In this document: piece after piece, positions 50,580-63,616 of the stretch | Layout of the letters: each line of letters starts with the position of its first letter | Numbering within the stretch: the stretch's first letter is position 1 | Source of the DNA: Dermatemys mawii | Lineage: Eukaryota; Chordata; Testudines; Dermatemydidae | Reading direction: 5' to 3' | Assembly: GCA_007922305.1 (NCBI GenBank) | Contig: ML677374.1 | Span: forward strand, 14,807,161-14,871,160 | Length of the DNA stretch: 64,000 nucleotides | Translations under genes and position numbers: made by a program | The notes under the pieces: generated by a model | Told to the model about the DNA's origin: nothing | The model's database searches: none | The model's input: the letters and a program-made list of their open reading frames with translations, nothing else

Positions 50580-50760
50580 TTGTCTGGTGAAAAAAATTTC
50601 CCTGGAACCTAACCCCCCCATTTACATTAATTCTTATGGGGAAATTGGATTCGCTTAAGGTCATTTCACTTAGTACAGTAGCTCCTTGCTTAACATTGTA
50701 GTTATGTTCTTGAAAAATGTGACTAATTCTCTTACAAGTGCACAAAAGGGACAGTTTAGG
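50580..50760. repeat. Fragment of a 'ttaacattgtagttatgttc' repeat
   Basis: Contains 'taagggtcatttcactta'-like and 'cttaacattgtagttatgtt' words plus 'ccccatttacattaattctt', which together I know from a dispersed turtle element. It directly abuts the CR1 fragment that follows. Confidence 0.4.
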
Positions 50761-50775
50761 CACAATAGTAGGAAG

Positions 50776-50975
50776 GTTTCCTGCCAGTGAAGTATATTAA
50801 GCTGTGGAGCAGTCTCCTAAGAAAGGTGATGAAACCCTCATTATTGAGCACATTTGAAACAAGACTGAACAAAACACTAGAAAAGTACTTTGGGAACAAA
50901 ATCCTGTCCTGGTAGCAGGCTGGACTCAGTGACCTAATAAGTTTTTCCACTTCTGAACTTCTAAGGTTCTTTCAT
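50776..50975 (+). mobile_element. CR1 LINE 3'-end fragment
   Basis: The + strand encodes a decayed CR1 C-terminus: 'KLWSSLLRKVMKPSLLSTFE' and 'TRLNKTLEKYFGNKI' in one frame, then 'gcaggctggactcagtgacctaataagt' as the 3' UTR. It is 5'-truncated and in the opposite orientation to the CR1 at 47487-48395. Confidence 0.75.
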
Positions 50976-52740
50976 TTTCTGAGAATGATTCATTGTTGAG
51001 GCTACTCTGTCCTTTCAATGCTCACTTGCAGAATGAGGCAGGAGACAAATATATGCAAAAAGACAATTATGACAGTAAGCATTCACTGTTCTGCTCTGTT
51101 TAGGGTTCCCCATGCTCATAGAAGGCATGGTATGATTTGGCCCTCAATAAATAATTTACTTACTATAACAATTGCCCAGTAACACCACTACTTAATCAAT
51201 TAGACTCCAGGTAGCCTTAGTTAAGGGCCGGTTCCAAGATCCTTCTCTGTAGCTGTCAAGGGCTCCTAAGTGGGTGATCGGAGGGGTAGTTTGATTGGAA
51301 GATGCAGGATGAGGCAGTGCCTCCATATGGAGTCTTCTGTTCTCTGGGCCTGCATGGTGCTGCATAAGTAACTGTGAATGCAATCTCAGCCATTGGGCTG
51401 AAGCTGCTCAGGCTGGTTGCTGGTTTTGGCCTTAGTAATATTAAAATAAATATTTCAGTTAGCAAACACAATATTCAGTTAATATTAACTACAAATTGGT
51501 AATATCCAAGCAAATAGTGAAAGATCAGAAAGACAGAGCAATGAAAATAGCAAAGAAAGAGAAACAGACTAAAATCCACCTGAAGTGCAGGTGAGGGGTA
51601 GTTAATTCTCTCTGCACTGAGGGAGCCTGAAGGGTGGCCCCAGACCTTAATTTGTTTTAATACTAAATACAATGTTAAAAATTTTCAAACTTGGATGCTG
51701 AACATCAGGCAGCTGCAAACAAGTGGCCTGACTTTCTGAGCATCCCCAGTTCCCATTGAAGCTCTTTATTTTTCTCTAATTTTTTAAATTTGTACAATTG
51801 CTCAGTCTGAGGAATGGCAAGCAACCACTCTTTGATGGCTTCAAGCTGTGATTTGCTAAGAAAGAACCTGCTGGGTTCCACTAAGGTAGCGGCCAAGTGA
51901 AGAAGGTAATTTCATCTTCCCTTTCCTCTGGACCTCTGCACTTTGCTATTAAAGTTCTGTAGCTCCAATGTTAACCCCACGATGAGACAGAAAACGTCTC
52001 TGGAGTTCTTGTGTGTAAAACCAGAGAAGCCAGGTACATCATAGAACTAGTAATTTCACAGGAGGGTTTCCAATCGATGCACTGTACAACTAACCTGGCT
52101 GGGGGGGTGGAGAATGAGTATAGTATTAGAAACCAGCTAAATTATGAGCTATGCTGGGAAGTTTCCTTTAGGAGTTCCTTTTTTTCTGAGGAAAGGTTAT
52201 TCTGATAGCAAAATGTAAAGGAGACAGGCTTCAGCATTACTTGTAATGCAGTCATGGCTAGAACTGTATGGTAGTTTGCACTAAGTGTCAAAAGTTGGCT
52301 TTCAGTAGTTTTAGAAAAACAAATATCTAATCCTTTTCTGATTTGCATTATGCTCTTGACCTCAATGATAGCAGGGAACAATGGGTGCCAGTTATGCATT
52401 GTGTAAATACAGTAGTATTTTCCTTTTTCACTTTTAAATTAGCTAACTTTCGATTTAATTGTGTCCCCTTATTCTTGTATTATGTGGAGAGGGTAAATAG
52501 GAGCATGGGATTTACCTTCACTAGTTATTATTTTGTATGTGTTTCAATCATATTACCTCTTTTTTTGTGCCCCACCACCTTCAGCCACAGAAGTTTTTGG
52601 GTGACAATGCTTGCCTGAAAAAAACCTGCTTGTTCTCAGATGATGATCCTGCTGTAAAATGACAAGAAAATAATATTTTTAAATTAAAACACTGACGCTC
52701 TCATTTCCTGTTTGGAGACAGGGAACATGATCAGTTAGGC

Positions 52741-53239
52741 CAGGGGTTCTCAATCTATTTCTTTCTGAGGCTCCCTCCTCCCCAACATACTATAAAAACT
52801 CTACAGCCCACCTGTGGCACAACAGCTGTTTTTCTGAAACAGACTGAAAGCTGTACTATACAGTTAAACACATACACATAATATAAAAAAGAAAAGGATT
52901 ATAGGTACAATTTTTTTAAAAAAATGAATATTATGTTCAAGTATTAATATGCCCAAGCTGCACAAAGTGGGGCTGAAGCCGAAATCCCACTGGCTGCTAC
53001 ACAGGGCATCCTGTGGCATGGGGTGGGTAATTCCCTGCTTGCTACCCCCAACACCAGCCCTTATGAAGCCAACAGGTTTCAGCATATCATGCAGGAAAAT
53101 TAACAGAAGCTGTGGTAAAAAAATAAATAAAAAACAATGTATGAGGTGAAATGGCTTTTATTTTTTGTATGCTGTTTTCTGTATTTTGATGGATCTCCTG
53201 AAACGTGCTGAGGGGCTCTGGACCCCCAGCTGACAACTG
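52741..53239. mobile_element. hAT-like non-autonomous element with perfect 9-bp direct repeat
   Basis: The left end is CAGGGGTTCTCAA and the right end ...GCTGACAACTG, a decayed version of the TTGAGAACC(A/C)CTG partner. The flanks are CAGTTAGGC at both 52732-52740 and 53240-53248, a perfect 9-bp direct repeat consistent with an 8-bp hAT target-site duplication plus one chance base. The interior has 'tgaggctccctcctccc' and 'gaggggctctggacccccag', the usual inner borders of this family, but no transposase. Confidence 0.8.
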
Positions 53240-54689
53240 CAGTTAGGCTCCAGCTAGGTGGAAATCATGTTTGTTCTATCCAGGGATTAAAGATAGATGG
53301 CAGTGTCTGCCTTTGCGCCTCATCCTGTTTACAATTGTTGAGCCTTCTGGAAAATATTAACTATATTTTCTGACTTGCTAATACAGCTGGATATTTAATC
53401 CACCCAGCTATAAGAGAGATGAGTGAGACTCTAAAAGACAAAAGGAGGAAAAGTGAGGGGAAATATCTGAAAAGGAATCAGAGTGAACAACATTAATTGG
53501 CTATTGCATATTGTCTTTCACTGCACTGAGGGTGTCTAAAGAGGGTTTGGTTTTGTTTTCATAGCACTCAGTTATTTTTAATGTGAAAATATAAACTCTA
53601 GCTCCAAATGTAAGGCATCTCATTGAAGAAGATTCCCCCCCCAGGAACTATGCCAATAAATACAACACAAAATATCTCAGACATTTCAGTTCTGATCATG
53701 CTGAGCAAGAGAGACCATTTTTATTAGACTCTTGCTTTTGTGTGGCCTTGAGTAACAAGGCAAGAGGTGCCTTATATGTAGCTTAGACAGTTCTCTTTCC
53801 TATAGTAAATTATATTGCCTCCAAGGCTACTTCGTGCTAGTGAGGTGTGAATAAGTTCAGAGGGAAAGGTTGCTAATACTGAGGTACAATATTAGTACAC
53901 CATGGAATAGAGATTTGTAAACACAACCATGCCTATAGCAGAATTAGGCCTCTTGCTTTCACACTCCTTATACGCAGCCATTTCATAAAGTGTAATTAAG
54001 CATTAATAAATCTAAATCTGTACTTAGTTCTGAGGCATTCCCCATTGATTTAGCAAAAATAGCAATGGTGATCCCAGAACCACCATGAAAAACAGTAGCA
54101 CCAGGGTACTAAGTGAAGTGAGGGAGTAGCAGCTGCCCTATCTTTGATTTGGATTATCCTAACTGGTTGTCTCTGTCAAACCTTCAGAAGCAGGTAGGAC
54201 CAGACCTGTCCTCAAAGTGGTAGGTAGGAGTGGCAGTACAGTGACCTATAGACACATCAATGGTGGGGGGGTTCAGGCAGAAAATACTTTGTATTCATGA
54301 CATGCAGACCTGATCACCTGGCTGTTGCTAAGCATTCTCTCCTCCTCTCCCATCAAAAAAAAAAAAGGTGCTATATCAGGGTGTGGGAGGTTGAAAGAGG
54401 TAGGAACGCCAAAGAAAAGGGTAGTGCAAGGAAGATTCAAGTTCAACACAGCTACAAGCTTTAAAAGTCTGATGAAAAAAATAAATATGGCTGCATTGTT
54501 GATCACAGCTGCATCAAATGATGAGCTGCCTATAAACCTCCATCATCTGGCATTGGTTAGGCTTGTGGCCACTTGTCACTAGGATGATCACTTAGATTGC
54601 TAGTTTATGCAAATCTACTAGGCATGTACTACGTTGTTCTTCTCCTGTTTGTCTGTTTATCCACCTTGTCATAATACTAGAATGTGAGC

Positions 54690-54775
54690 TGTCTGTGGCA
54701 TTTGTACAGTGCCTGGAATAACAGGAGTCTGCTTAGGACCTCTAGGTACTACTGGAATATGAATAATTAAAAGCT
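54690..54775. repeat. Dispersed repeat 'tttgtacagtgcctggaat'
   Basis: Contains 'tttgtacagtgcctggaata' and 'gacctctaggtactactgga', the reverse-oriented relative of the repeat at 9090-9185. Confidence 0.5.
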
Positions 54776-57299
54776 TTTATTCAATCCTTATGTCTCAGCT
54801 GACTACATATCACATGGGAGGCCCTGGTCAAAGCCAAGTAGTTTCACTTGCTTCAGAAATAAAGCAGCAAAGAGTCTTTCTGTCCACAAACTTTATTTGC
54901 CAAAATGGCACTGAAACAGTCACTTTTACTGAAATCATTAAACAGAATATCTTCTATTATCTATTTGTACATTCATCAATAGTAACACATGCTGTACTGC
55001 CAAAACATTGAAGGTTTTCCCCCTATTCACAACAGTACCAGTGCCCCAAGTTCAATGAGAATACAAATAATATTGCATTAATAATTTAATTATTGAGCTA
55101 CCTAGTTTACACTTATTACTGTTCAGCAGAGCCCATTTCATAAGAGATGCCTGCTCATAGATCTTCACATAAAGGAATTAATAGCTTCTACTTCGTTAAA
55201 AAAAAACAAACACCTCCATCATTTACTCACATTTAATGCAAATTGATCAGTTAATTCATTAACCCATTAAACAAAAATAATTCCTGAAATCATGTTTGTT
55301 AATTTAACCAAATAGACACACCAGAACAGAATGAGTTGTGATTCCTAAAATACATTCCCCAGAATGCCTCAGATTTAGAACCAGTGTTTACTATCTCTTT
55401 CAAGGTATAAAAGAAGGAGTGTGGGGAAGGGTATATTTCCCCCATAAGTTGTAAATAGTATGAGAGATACATCTGAAGCTGGCAACTGTGTTCTGCACTT
55501 CCACTGGTCCTCCTTAAACAATGTGTCTTGGAACACCCCAACAAGGTATGAATTAACAATTAATAGTTTGGGGGTTTTCTGTACAGCTTAAAAGTGGCCC
55601 CTTAACTAGTGTTTTTTTCCCTAGAGAGAGCTCTTTAATTCCTCTGATATTCATATGTCCCTAAGGACCTTTTCAATCTCTTTTTCCTAAAGAGATTTTT
55701 TCCTTTTTCTCTTTTTCCTAAATGTACATCCTAGACTACTTCAAAACAAGAAAGGTTAAAAAATTACTAGCTAGAAAAAGGCAGGGAGGGAACTGCACAC
55801 TTTATACACACCACAAATGCATACAAGCAATCTTCCATATTTCTTGTCTCAGCTATTTCTGTGGTTGATCTAGGCAGTTATTGGACATTATAATTCTAGC
55901 AAGCCTTTAACTTCCAATACATGTTACTTGGTTAGCTAAATGCAGACTCCAATGCCTCTCAAGACTTAATTATTATTTACTGCAAGTGATCACTAGTGAA
56001 GAGTACTACTATCTTGCACTGAAGTTTAATTAAATTAGTGTTGCCAGCTCCAAACAGTCAACAATCATGAATCAGGCCTAAAAAAAAAAAGCAATAACAA
56101 CAAAAATGCGTGATTTCTAAAAATACTTTGAGTTCTTTTCATTTGCCTTCTGGCTTTTGAGTCTTTAGGGTTCACCTTTTCAAGATTTTGCTCTGTAATA
56201 AGGGCTCAAAATAGATTTTTTTCAAATGACTGCTTAGTTTCTGTTGTAGTCACAGTGACTCCAGTACTTTGTTTTTTAAAAAAAACACTAAATATTGCAA
56301 GAGCTGAAACACTAACAGCTTTTAGTGCTTTGTGTTGGGCTGGATTTATTACCATGGCATTCTTCTATTTCAATCAGGCAGCTGCCATGGTGTTCCATCA
56401 CATAATGAATGACTGTTATTTTCAGCTTGGTTAGACCCTTTTCAGAGATTTCAGCTATGATACATATTTAGCTGTGACTGTTTACATGGTGAAACCTATA
56501 TGAAAGATCTCTTTAGGGAAACTATTTTAAATGGCTACCAAAGAGTATCTCCAGATGTGTCAAGGACAAACCTGCCCCACCTTTATTAAACTGCCACATT
56601 AGTCAGGCAACCAACTTTTGCAAATCCCTTGAATGACCACAACAAACAGGATTCACTGTATTTATATGTATTAAATATTACATGTAAACATTTAACCATG
56701 TGTTTAAGTTTTCTTGTACTTAATGCTGCTTGAGTAGCACTATGTGAAGTTATTTCATTTATCAATTCTTTTAAAAATCCAATTTCCAGTGATGACTACT
56801 AGCAGCAGAGCAGTAAATGTGACCAAGGGCCTTTGGCTACAGCAGTCCTGACTGGATTTCTTTGCTCATGTAAATTAATATCTTGGCACTAATGCTATCT
56901 GAATGGACATGTCCTGTGTCTAATTTATTATAGTGGTGGGAAGAGGGATAGTATTGCACAGCATGAAGCAAAACGTCCCAAAATAATTTTCCATGAATCC
57001 TAAAGAAGAAAAACTGCTTAATCTAGATGTTGCCCAGTCTAATAGGGTTGAGAGTTTAGACTGCATGCTTATATTTTGTTTTATTTTGGTAACTAACTCT
57101 GACTTTTTGCCTATCACTTATAATCACATCTTTTATAGTCAATACATTTAATTGTTTATCTTTACCAATCAGTTTGCCTGAAGTTTCTGGTGAATCTGCT
57201 CAGGTTTGTGAAGGCTGGTGTATATCCAGTGAAGTGGTGCTTCATCTTGAGCAATGCAATATAGTATATTCCCGAGGTACAGTGCTGGGAGTGGGGGGA

Positions 57300-57325
57300 T
57301 TTGTCTGGGGCATTTGTCTGGGGCA
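57300..57325 (+). repeat. Tandem duplication of a 13-bp unit
   Basis: TTTGTCTGGGGCA occurs twice in direct succession, followed by a third partial unit. Confidence 0.9.
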
Positions 57326-58859
57326 TTTCTCTGTGTGATTCATAAGTGGCTCTGGAAGCATTCATGCAATCTAGCTGGGTGTGGGGCTCCTCATGTGGTT
57401 GTGCTGAGTGATAACAGTGCCCAGAGGGGCTTGTTGCTTGTCAGTAGAAAAGCATTGTGAGAGACAGCCATGGCTGGAGAGTTAAGGGGGCACAGTGGTC
57501 CCACAGTCCCAGGCTGCAGCCCACGGATCTCATCACAGATGGTTCAACTCTTGTCCTGGTAATCCCATGATTGTTTTATACACACCTAGCCTGTGGGCAC
57601 TCAGCTAGTGATGGATCCCATAGAAAATAGGTAGGAGATAAAGGGTTAACCTTATTTAATAAAGCCCAAGTACTGAATACCAATTACCATGGTAACAAGA
57701 GCTGTTGAGGTTTGGAAGTGCAGTTTCCCCAAGGCGCTCATTTACACAGAGGTCTTATTTGACTGAATATATTAGTATCAGCTAAAGCATGGTGATACCC
57801 TCATAAATATGATTGCATTGCTTTCTAATTGGTCTCAGCAATGCGCTTCAGCAACTCAAAAGTTGGAGCTGGGGGTCTGAATTGAACTTGGGATTGTGTA
57901 TCACTTACTCGCCTGCTACTTGCCCCAATATACAGTGACTTAATTGTGTCGTTGATAGAGACTGGGTCTCTCTTCTTGATTCACTGTTATCGTGACAACT
58001 GGATTATGTAATCAGGATGGAGAAGAAACTTCCCATGATCGCACTGACCTCTAAGTTATTGCTGAGTTGACGGAACAATCCTAAATACAGATATTTAAAA
58101 GTGTATTTACCCCTTGAGAGATCATCCTGACAAACACCTTTCTATACCACGCTGAATCCCGTTGTTTTCATGACAAGCCTTCAGTACCTTGCACTAAGGA
58201 TACTGCTCTGCAATGTTGCTGGAACAACAGTTACTACATACACTATGCAGATCAAATATGATATACTTTTTGAGTTGGTCTTCTGTCCTTTGCTGATGTT
58301 TCAGATAGGGATCAGAGGTCAATCTCTCCTAAGAAACAGATATTGTAACTGGAGGATGTGGAAGCTGCTCTTGGTGAATTCTAGCATGGGTCATACAAAT
58401 TAGTGATGTTCTTTTAACATTTATTGTCTCAGTCAGTAACACTAGTAAAGGGGGATTCAGGTAATCTAGAGATGTTCACTTTGATGCTGACATGACTGCA
58501 TTAGTTTACAAAACACACCAGAGCAATATTCTTTCTGCAAATCTCCTCTGAATTGTTTTGCTGCCATTGGTTAGACTTTCATTTAAATCTTAACCTCTTG
58601 GTCTCAGCGTTTTGGTCTTCTAACTTGCATCCCAGCTCCTACATGATCACTTTGAGGAGGTAAGCTTTTAAATTAAAGTTAGATCACTGATGGATTCTCC
58701 CTTCCATTCCTTTAAAGCCATATACAAGACAAAGTCGGGCCAATCCTACTTCCATTGAAGTCTGGACCAAAACTACCATTCCATTTTCTGGAAGCCAGAA
58801 TGGGGCCTCACACTTTGAAATGATTTGCATTAAGAAGAGACACTACATTTGTTCAAACC

Positions 58860-58965
58860 CTTTACTATTATTTATACAAATACCTTAGACATTCATGATG
58901 CTTTTACAGGCAAATAAGGCAACAAGGTCCCTGCCCCCAACAATCTTGGAGTCTGAATTATCACA
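58860..58965. repeat. Dispersed repeat fragment with 'ggtccctgcccccaa'
   Basis: Shares 'ttatttatacaaatacc' and 'aaggtccctgcccccaacaa' with the family seen at 9090, 28060 and 63285. Confidence 0.4.
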
Positions 58966-59431
58966 TAGCAAGAGACGAGAAAACACTGTTTGATGGGAAG
59001 AAGACACTAAGATGGCAACAGAAACGAGCTTAAAGCTAACCTGAGGATTTTTCTTCATTGTATTTGGCTGGCAGAGGAACACTTGCTGATTTAGGAATGT
59101 GTTGTGCTTTGTGTAGGACAGGACAGGCTGCTTGATTTCAGGCTAGGAGGTGGAAGATTATTCTGTCTTTTTTTTCATGAGTACAAAAAGATTCAAAGAG
59201 CAAGACATTTAAAGGAATGCAAATATTCACTCTATTGCTTTACACATCCATTTTCTTTTTCTTTTGACCCAGGAAAGACCTGGCACACAACCATAGCATT
59301 ACTGCAAACTAGTTACTTATACTTACAGGTTTTGTTGCTAAAAGAGACAAACTGGGCACACATGTCTTAGTGTTAGTTGGAAGCCTTAGTATAATTTTCA
59401 GTATACAGACTTCAGGAAAGGGGCTGAGCTT

Positions 59432-59433
59432 TA

Positions 59434-59498
<65 letters not shown>

Positions 59499-59509
59499 AT
59501 ATATATAAT
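59432..59509 (+). repeat. (ATGTAT)n microsatellite
   Basis: About 78 bp of nearly perfect hexamer ATGTAT repeats grading into (TA)n. On the minus strand it gives a spurious Ile-His-Ile-His open-frame end. Confidence 0.95.
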
Positions 59510-60466
59510 AGCTCCACTACTTCTGATTTTGTGATAGGGAAGCTAACATGTGACAAGTTAGCTGATGATTGACAACGTCTCTGGCATTTATTACAGTTTG
59601 CTAAACCTTCTTTATACAAGGTGCCCAGTAAAGTCTGTTGAGTATTTTGTTCTAGAGTAGTCAGACAATTAATTGGCTCGTACCATTTGAGATATGGATG
59701 TACGTTTGCAGAAAGGAAGGCTTTTAGATGGAAGAAACTTTCTGGCATAGTTCTTAAGGAACGGCTGTTTGATTGTAAAGAGTTTTGGCCTTTTAAAGAG
59801 GGAAAGATCCTATTGCTGCAGTAGACTTTGAGGCAGTGACACAAGCTACTCACTCTCATACATTCCAGTTAAGGTGCCGATAAATTGCGAAAAATCATCT
59901 ACTTCTGGGCTCGTTTTTTCAGTGAATAGGTCACAAGCATTTAACAGATCTCGTACAGACCTGGAAGAGCCGTGTAAATTGTATTTGTACTGATGTGTTT
60001 AACTGAGAGTGTCTTTTGGGCAGGTCACAATTGCAAAGCTATAATTCAGCTGAGGGGTTCTGATGATGTAATCATACGTTACTGCAAAGCTTCAGTCGAG
60101 TGATTATATGACCTCAGAACCCTGAGAATTAATTACATTTTAAAGCCTATGTGTTGAATATAATATACCAGACCTAATCTAGGTAGAACAGAAGAGGTTC
60201 TTGTGTGGTTTCAATAATTCAAGAACAGGTATCAAAGTAAATCAGTCTTAATATTCTCTAGTTGTCATAACAAGCTTTTCCCAGTGGGATTCTTTCCACA
60301 ACTAGGCAAGGGAGAGAACTTCTTCCCAGAGGAACACTGCTCTGTCTTTTACTTGTAAGATGCATGCAAACATCATTTCAGATATTTCTAACTCTGTCTA
60401 CAGATTGGCGTAAGCAAGTTTTGGAATCATGTAAATGTGCCTTTGTGTTTTTTTCTGTAAAGCTTT

Positions 60467-60940
60467 TTCAACCTTTTTGGTGACCTGTGACCAATACATT
60501 TGTTCTCTTAAGGCAGAAACATATTGGGGTCAGTTTGTAGAAGCTGGTAGAGTTCTACTGGCCAAGACCCTAACAATATAATTTTATAGCTATGCCAATT
60601 TATACCATCTGGAGATCTGGCCAGTATGTTTATACTTTCAAATACAAACATCTTGGGCATGAGAGGATGAAATAATATAAAAAAGCCCCCATGGACATGA
60701 AAATTTGTTAATGCCAAGGGGTCTGCATCTAAATGGCAAATTAAACACAGTTTTCAGAGAAGCTAAATTTGAGATTAGCTAGTCAAAACCCCGTGTAGAA
60801 GCCCCGAAGAGTCTTGACTTAAGTTACAACTAGCAAGAAACACCACTGGTTTAAGATGGACTTCCTTATTGTGATTAGAAGCAGCTCTATTCACCACCTG
60901 GAAGAAGTCCACAGGCCCCAGTTTGAAAACCACATCTCAA
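60467..60940. mobile_element. Possible hAT-like remnant with degraded ends
   Basis: 'tttttcaacctttttggtgacc' on the left and 'ggccccagtttgaaaaccac' on the right resemble the two ends of 'ggtttcaaactttttt...gtttgagaaccac' elements. No target-site duplication is visible and the interior is unrecognised. Confidence 0.3.
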
Positions 60941-62731
60941 GAGGTAGAATTTCAACCATAGCTTAGAAACAGATTTTAGTTGAATCTAAAATAGTGGCCA
61001 GCTTAGATGACAGCTGTGATACTAGCAGGATGCCCTGATTTGATAGCTATAGAAGAAAATATTAAATACAGATTTTACTTTTTATATTCCCTGTATTAAA
61101 ATCACAGATGGTTTGACACCAGGGATTTGCAAGACAGAACCCAGTTTGATTCCTGGCAAGAGAACACTTTTAGAAGTTGAAAGTTTCCTTTTAGTCTTTT
61201 TTAATCAAATTAATCTATCCTATTGTTAACTCCTTCAATTATGACTTTTTTTAAAAAAAAGTTTACTTCTAGCTATTTAAACTGCTGCCTTTTTATATTT
61301 CTCTGCTCAAACAATGCAACTCGAAGTGTTTCTCTTTGATTTTGTGAATTTTTTTGGCAGCGATACGTTTGGGTTTCAAACACTGCTAGACAAAGTTTTG
61401 TTTTTAAAAATACCTTTTTCATTAAAAAATAAGTGTGTGGAAACATGGCTATTGATCTTTACAATGTTATGTTCTTATAAAACCTTGTATTTATAAAATA
61501 ATTGATCCACATATGATTTGGTACATCCTTTTAAGGCAAAATTTTATACACTTCAGAATAATTTGCACACCACCAAGCTTAATAAAAGGAACTGGCATGC
61601 ACACTTAGAAGTCAAGTGGATATTTCATTACCGGCTTCTTTGTTAGGAGAGATGGTTACATAAGGGGTCATACTCAGTAAGCTCCTGGTAGTAGATTGCT
61701 ACTGGGATGGCTGAAGAGTATCCATCTCCCAAGATTTGCTGAATAGGTGATAATGGCATGGGAGGCTGATTGTTGAAAGGTATAGCTCAGAGTTCCATTG
61801 CAAGTGAATGACTGCCATGCTGCAACTATCTGTCTTGTGGTGCAACTGAATGCAAGGAGAAGCCACAGGAACATTCTTTACACACATAGTCTCAAGAAGC
61901 CAGTCTGCCATCAGTACTTAATTATCAAAGTTTTTTACTTTAAAAGAACCAATAGGTATTTTCAAACAGGAAAGCCCCTACCTGTATGTCTGTAACAGAC
62001 AATAGGGTATCATCTCAGTTCCTCCTTTCCTGCAGTCATTCTTCAGTACTGAGAGAAAGATAATCCCCATGCTCTACCCTTTCCTGATTTACCCTCCTAA
62101 AGGGGAATTAAGAGAGAACCCTCCCAACCCTTCCCCAACTCTTTCCATGAGACAGGTCTGTTCCTTCCATTGCATTAAGCTATCTCTGAGGGGATAGACA
62201 CACTTTTAAGGCTTATGTCCTTGTTTTTCCTGGCAGAAAAATCAGGGAATGTTGTGTGGGAGGGGGTGGATGAACCTCTGGATGTCTCCTTTTTCTCTGC
62301 TCCCCCACTCCTTTCCTCTCAGAGTTTGAGCCTTAACTATATTGGAGGAGAATAAATTCTGTTTCTTGGAGTATGGGTGTCTCTCCACCCCCGATAAAAA
62401 TGTACTCTGTCACAATCCTTTGCCTAGATTAATAAGGTAAACCAGAGGTTCCCAAAGAGTGGTCCACACAGTACTTCAGATAGTGGAGAGCTGGGTGTTG
62501 ATGCCTGTCAATTTCCAACTGCTTAATGGCATTAAAAGCAACTAATACATCAAATATGTTCTTAATGCTAATTTTCCATGTAAGCAATTCCTGTAGCTCC
62601 CACCAACAGGTTATATGATTGCAGATGGGACAACGGGTGCCCGTGAGATTAACTCTGTGTGATGTCCATGCTGTGAAAAAGTTTGAGCTCTGGAGAGAAG
62701 CTTCCCACCACTTGTGAATTGAGTGGTGGTG

Positions 62732-62872
62732 TCCTTGTTTTACCAATAGGGAAACTGAGGGAGCAGAGGGGTTAAGTGACATTCCCAAAGTCCTACCATG
62801 AACCAGTCAGTGCCAGAGCTGGAAATAGATCCCAGGCGTCTGTGCCCCGAGACTCATGCTGCAAGAACTACA
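62732..62872 (-). repeat. MIR-like SINE remnant
   Basis: Minus-strand MIR-type text: 'ttttaccaatagggaaactgag', 'gttaagtgacattcccaaag' and 'cagtgccagagctggaaata'. It is ancient and diverged. Confidence 0.65.
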
Positions 62873-63284
62873 CCACACACTTAAATGAAATAGCGTGCAC
62901 CTGACTTTTTCGGTTAGACTAATGTGTATTCTGAGCATAAGTCCTGCTGTTCAAAATAGTACTTTAACTGATGAAGTGAATGTTGTCAACCTTTTCCTAG
63001 CATTCTATGTAGTGAGAACACTAGGCCAGAGGCCAAGAAATGGAATGCATGCCCAGGAGTGAGAAGAATGCTATGCTGTATTGCATCATAATAGCTCCAG
63101 AGGAAGAGCTCGGATGACCCTAGTTACATTAATTTCTCCACTCTCTCTTTCAGTTTTTCTTCCTTTGTTTAATTTCAACAGTGTTAAGGATTGGAAAAGC
63201 TAAATATTCCATCTTTTTATCACAAGGTTTTATTTTAGTCTCACCGTGTGTTTGTAGAAGGTCAAATAAATGAGGATTCATGCT

Positions 63285-63360
63285 TATTATTCATGTACAT
63301 AATGATGTAGACTATACAAATACCAGATCGCTACCCCAAGAGCTTACAGTCTAAAATCCC
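63285..63360. repeat. Dispersed repeat fragment 'agagcttacagtctaaa'
   Basis: Contains 'ctaccccaagagcttacagt' followed by 'ctaaaatccc', the same family as 28060-28135 and 58860-58965. Confidence 0.45.
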
Positions 63361-63596
63361 ATCTATTATTTATATTGTATACAGAATCAAAAAGGTGTAT
63401 TGTATTTTATAGAAACATTAAAGTCCCAAAGAATTTAAAATGATCTTTCAAAGGGATTCACCCTTATGGCCAGCACAGATTTCCCTCTTGATTACAAGAG
63501 AACTCTAGGCAGGCATAAGTGTCTGCCCATGTATATCCCTTTACAGGATTTGGACTTACTTAGCTTACATTTTGTAGGGTAAGGTGGCCAATATAC

Positions 63597-63616
63597 GGTG
63601 GTGGTGGTGGTGGTGG
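63597..63616 (+). repeat. (GGT)n microsatellite
   Basis: Six and a half GGT units in a row. It is a simple repeat. Confidence 0.9.

Noticed and set aside
51705..51896. 63-codon minus-strand frame starting MAATLVEPSRFFLSK
   Set aside because: Its end overlaps a dispersed 'aagtggcctgactttctgagca' repeat, and the start has no family match.
59431..59859. 142-codon minus-strand frame ending in Ile-His repeats
   Set aside because: The repeat is the ATGTAT microsatellite read in one frame; the rest has no recognisable family.
62443..62530. 'ccagaggttcccaaagagtggtccac', like the left end of a hAT element
   Set aside because: No matching right end or target-site duplication could be located, so no element was called.
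62429..62788. 119-codon minus-strand frame
   Set aside because: It overlaps a MIR-like SINE and a possible 'ggttcccaaa' hAT fragment, with no protein motif.
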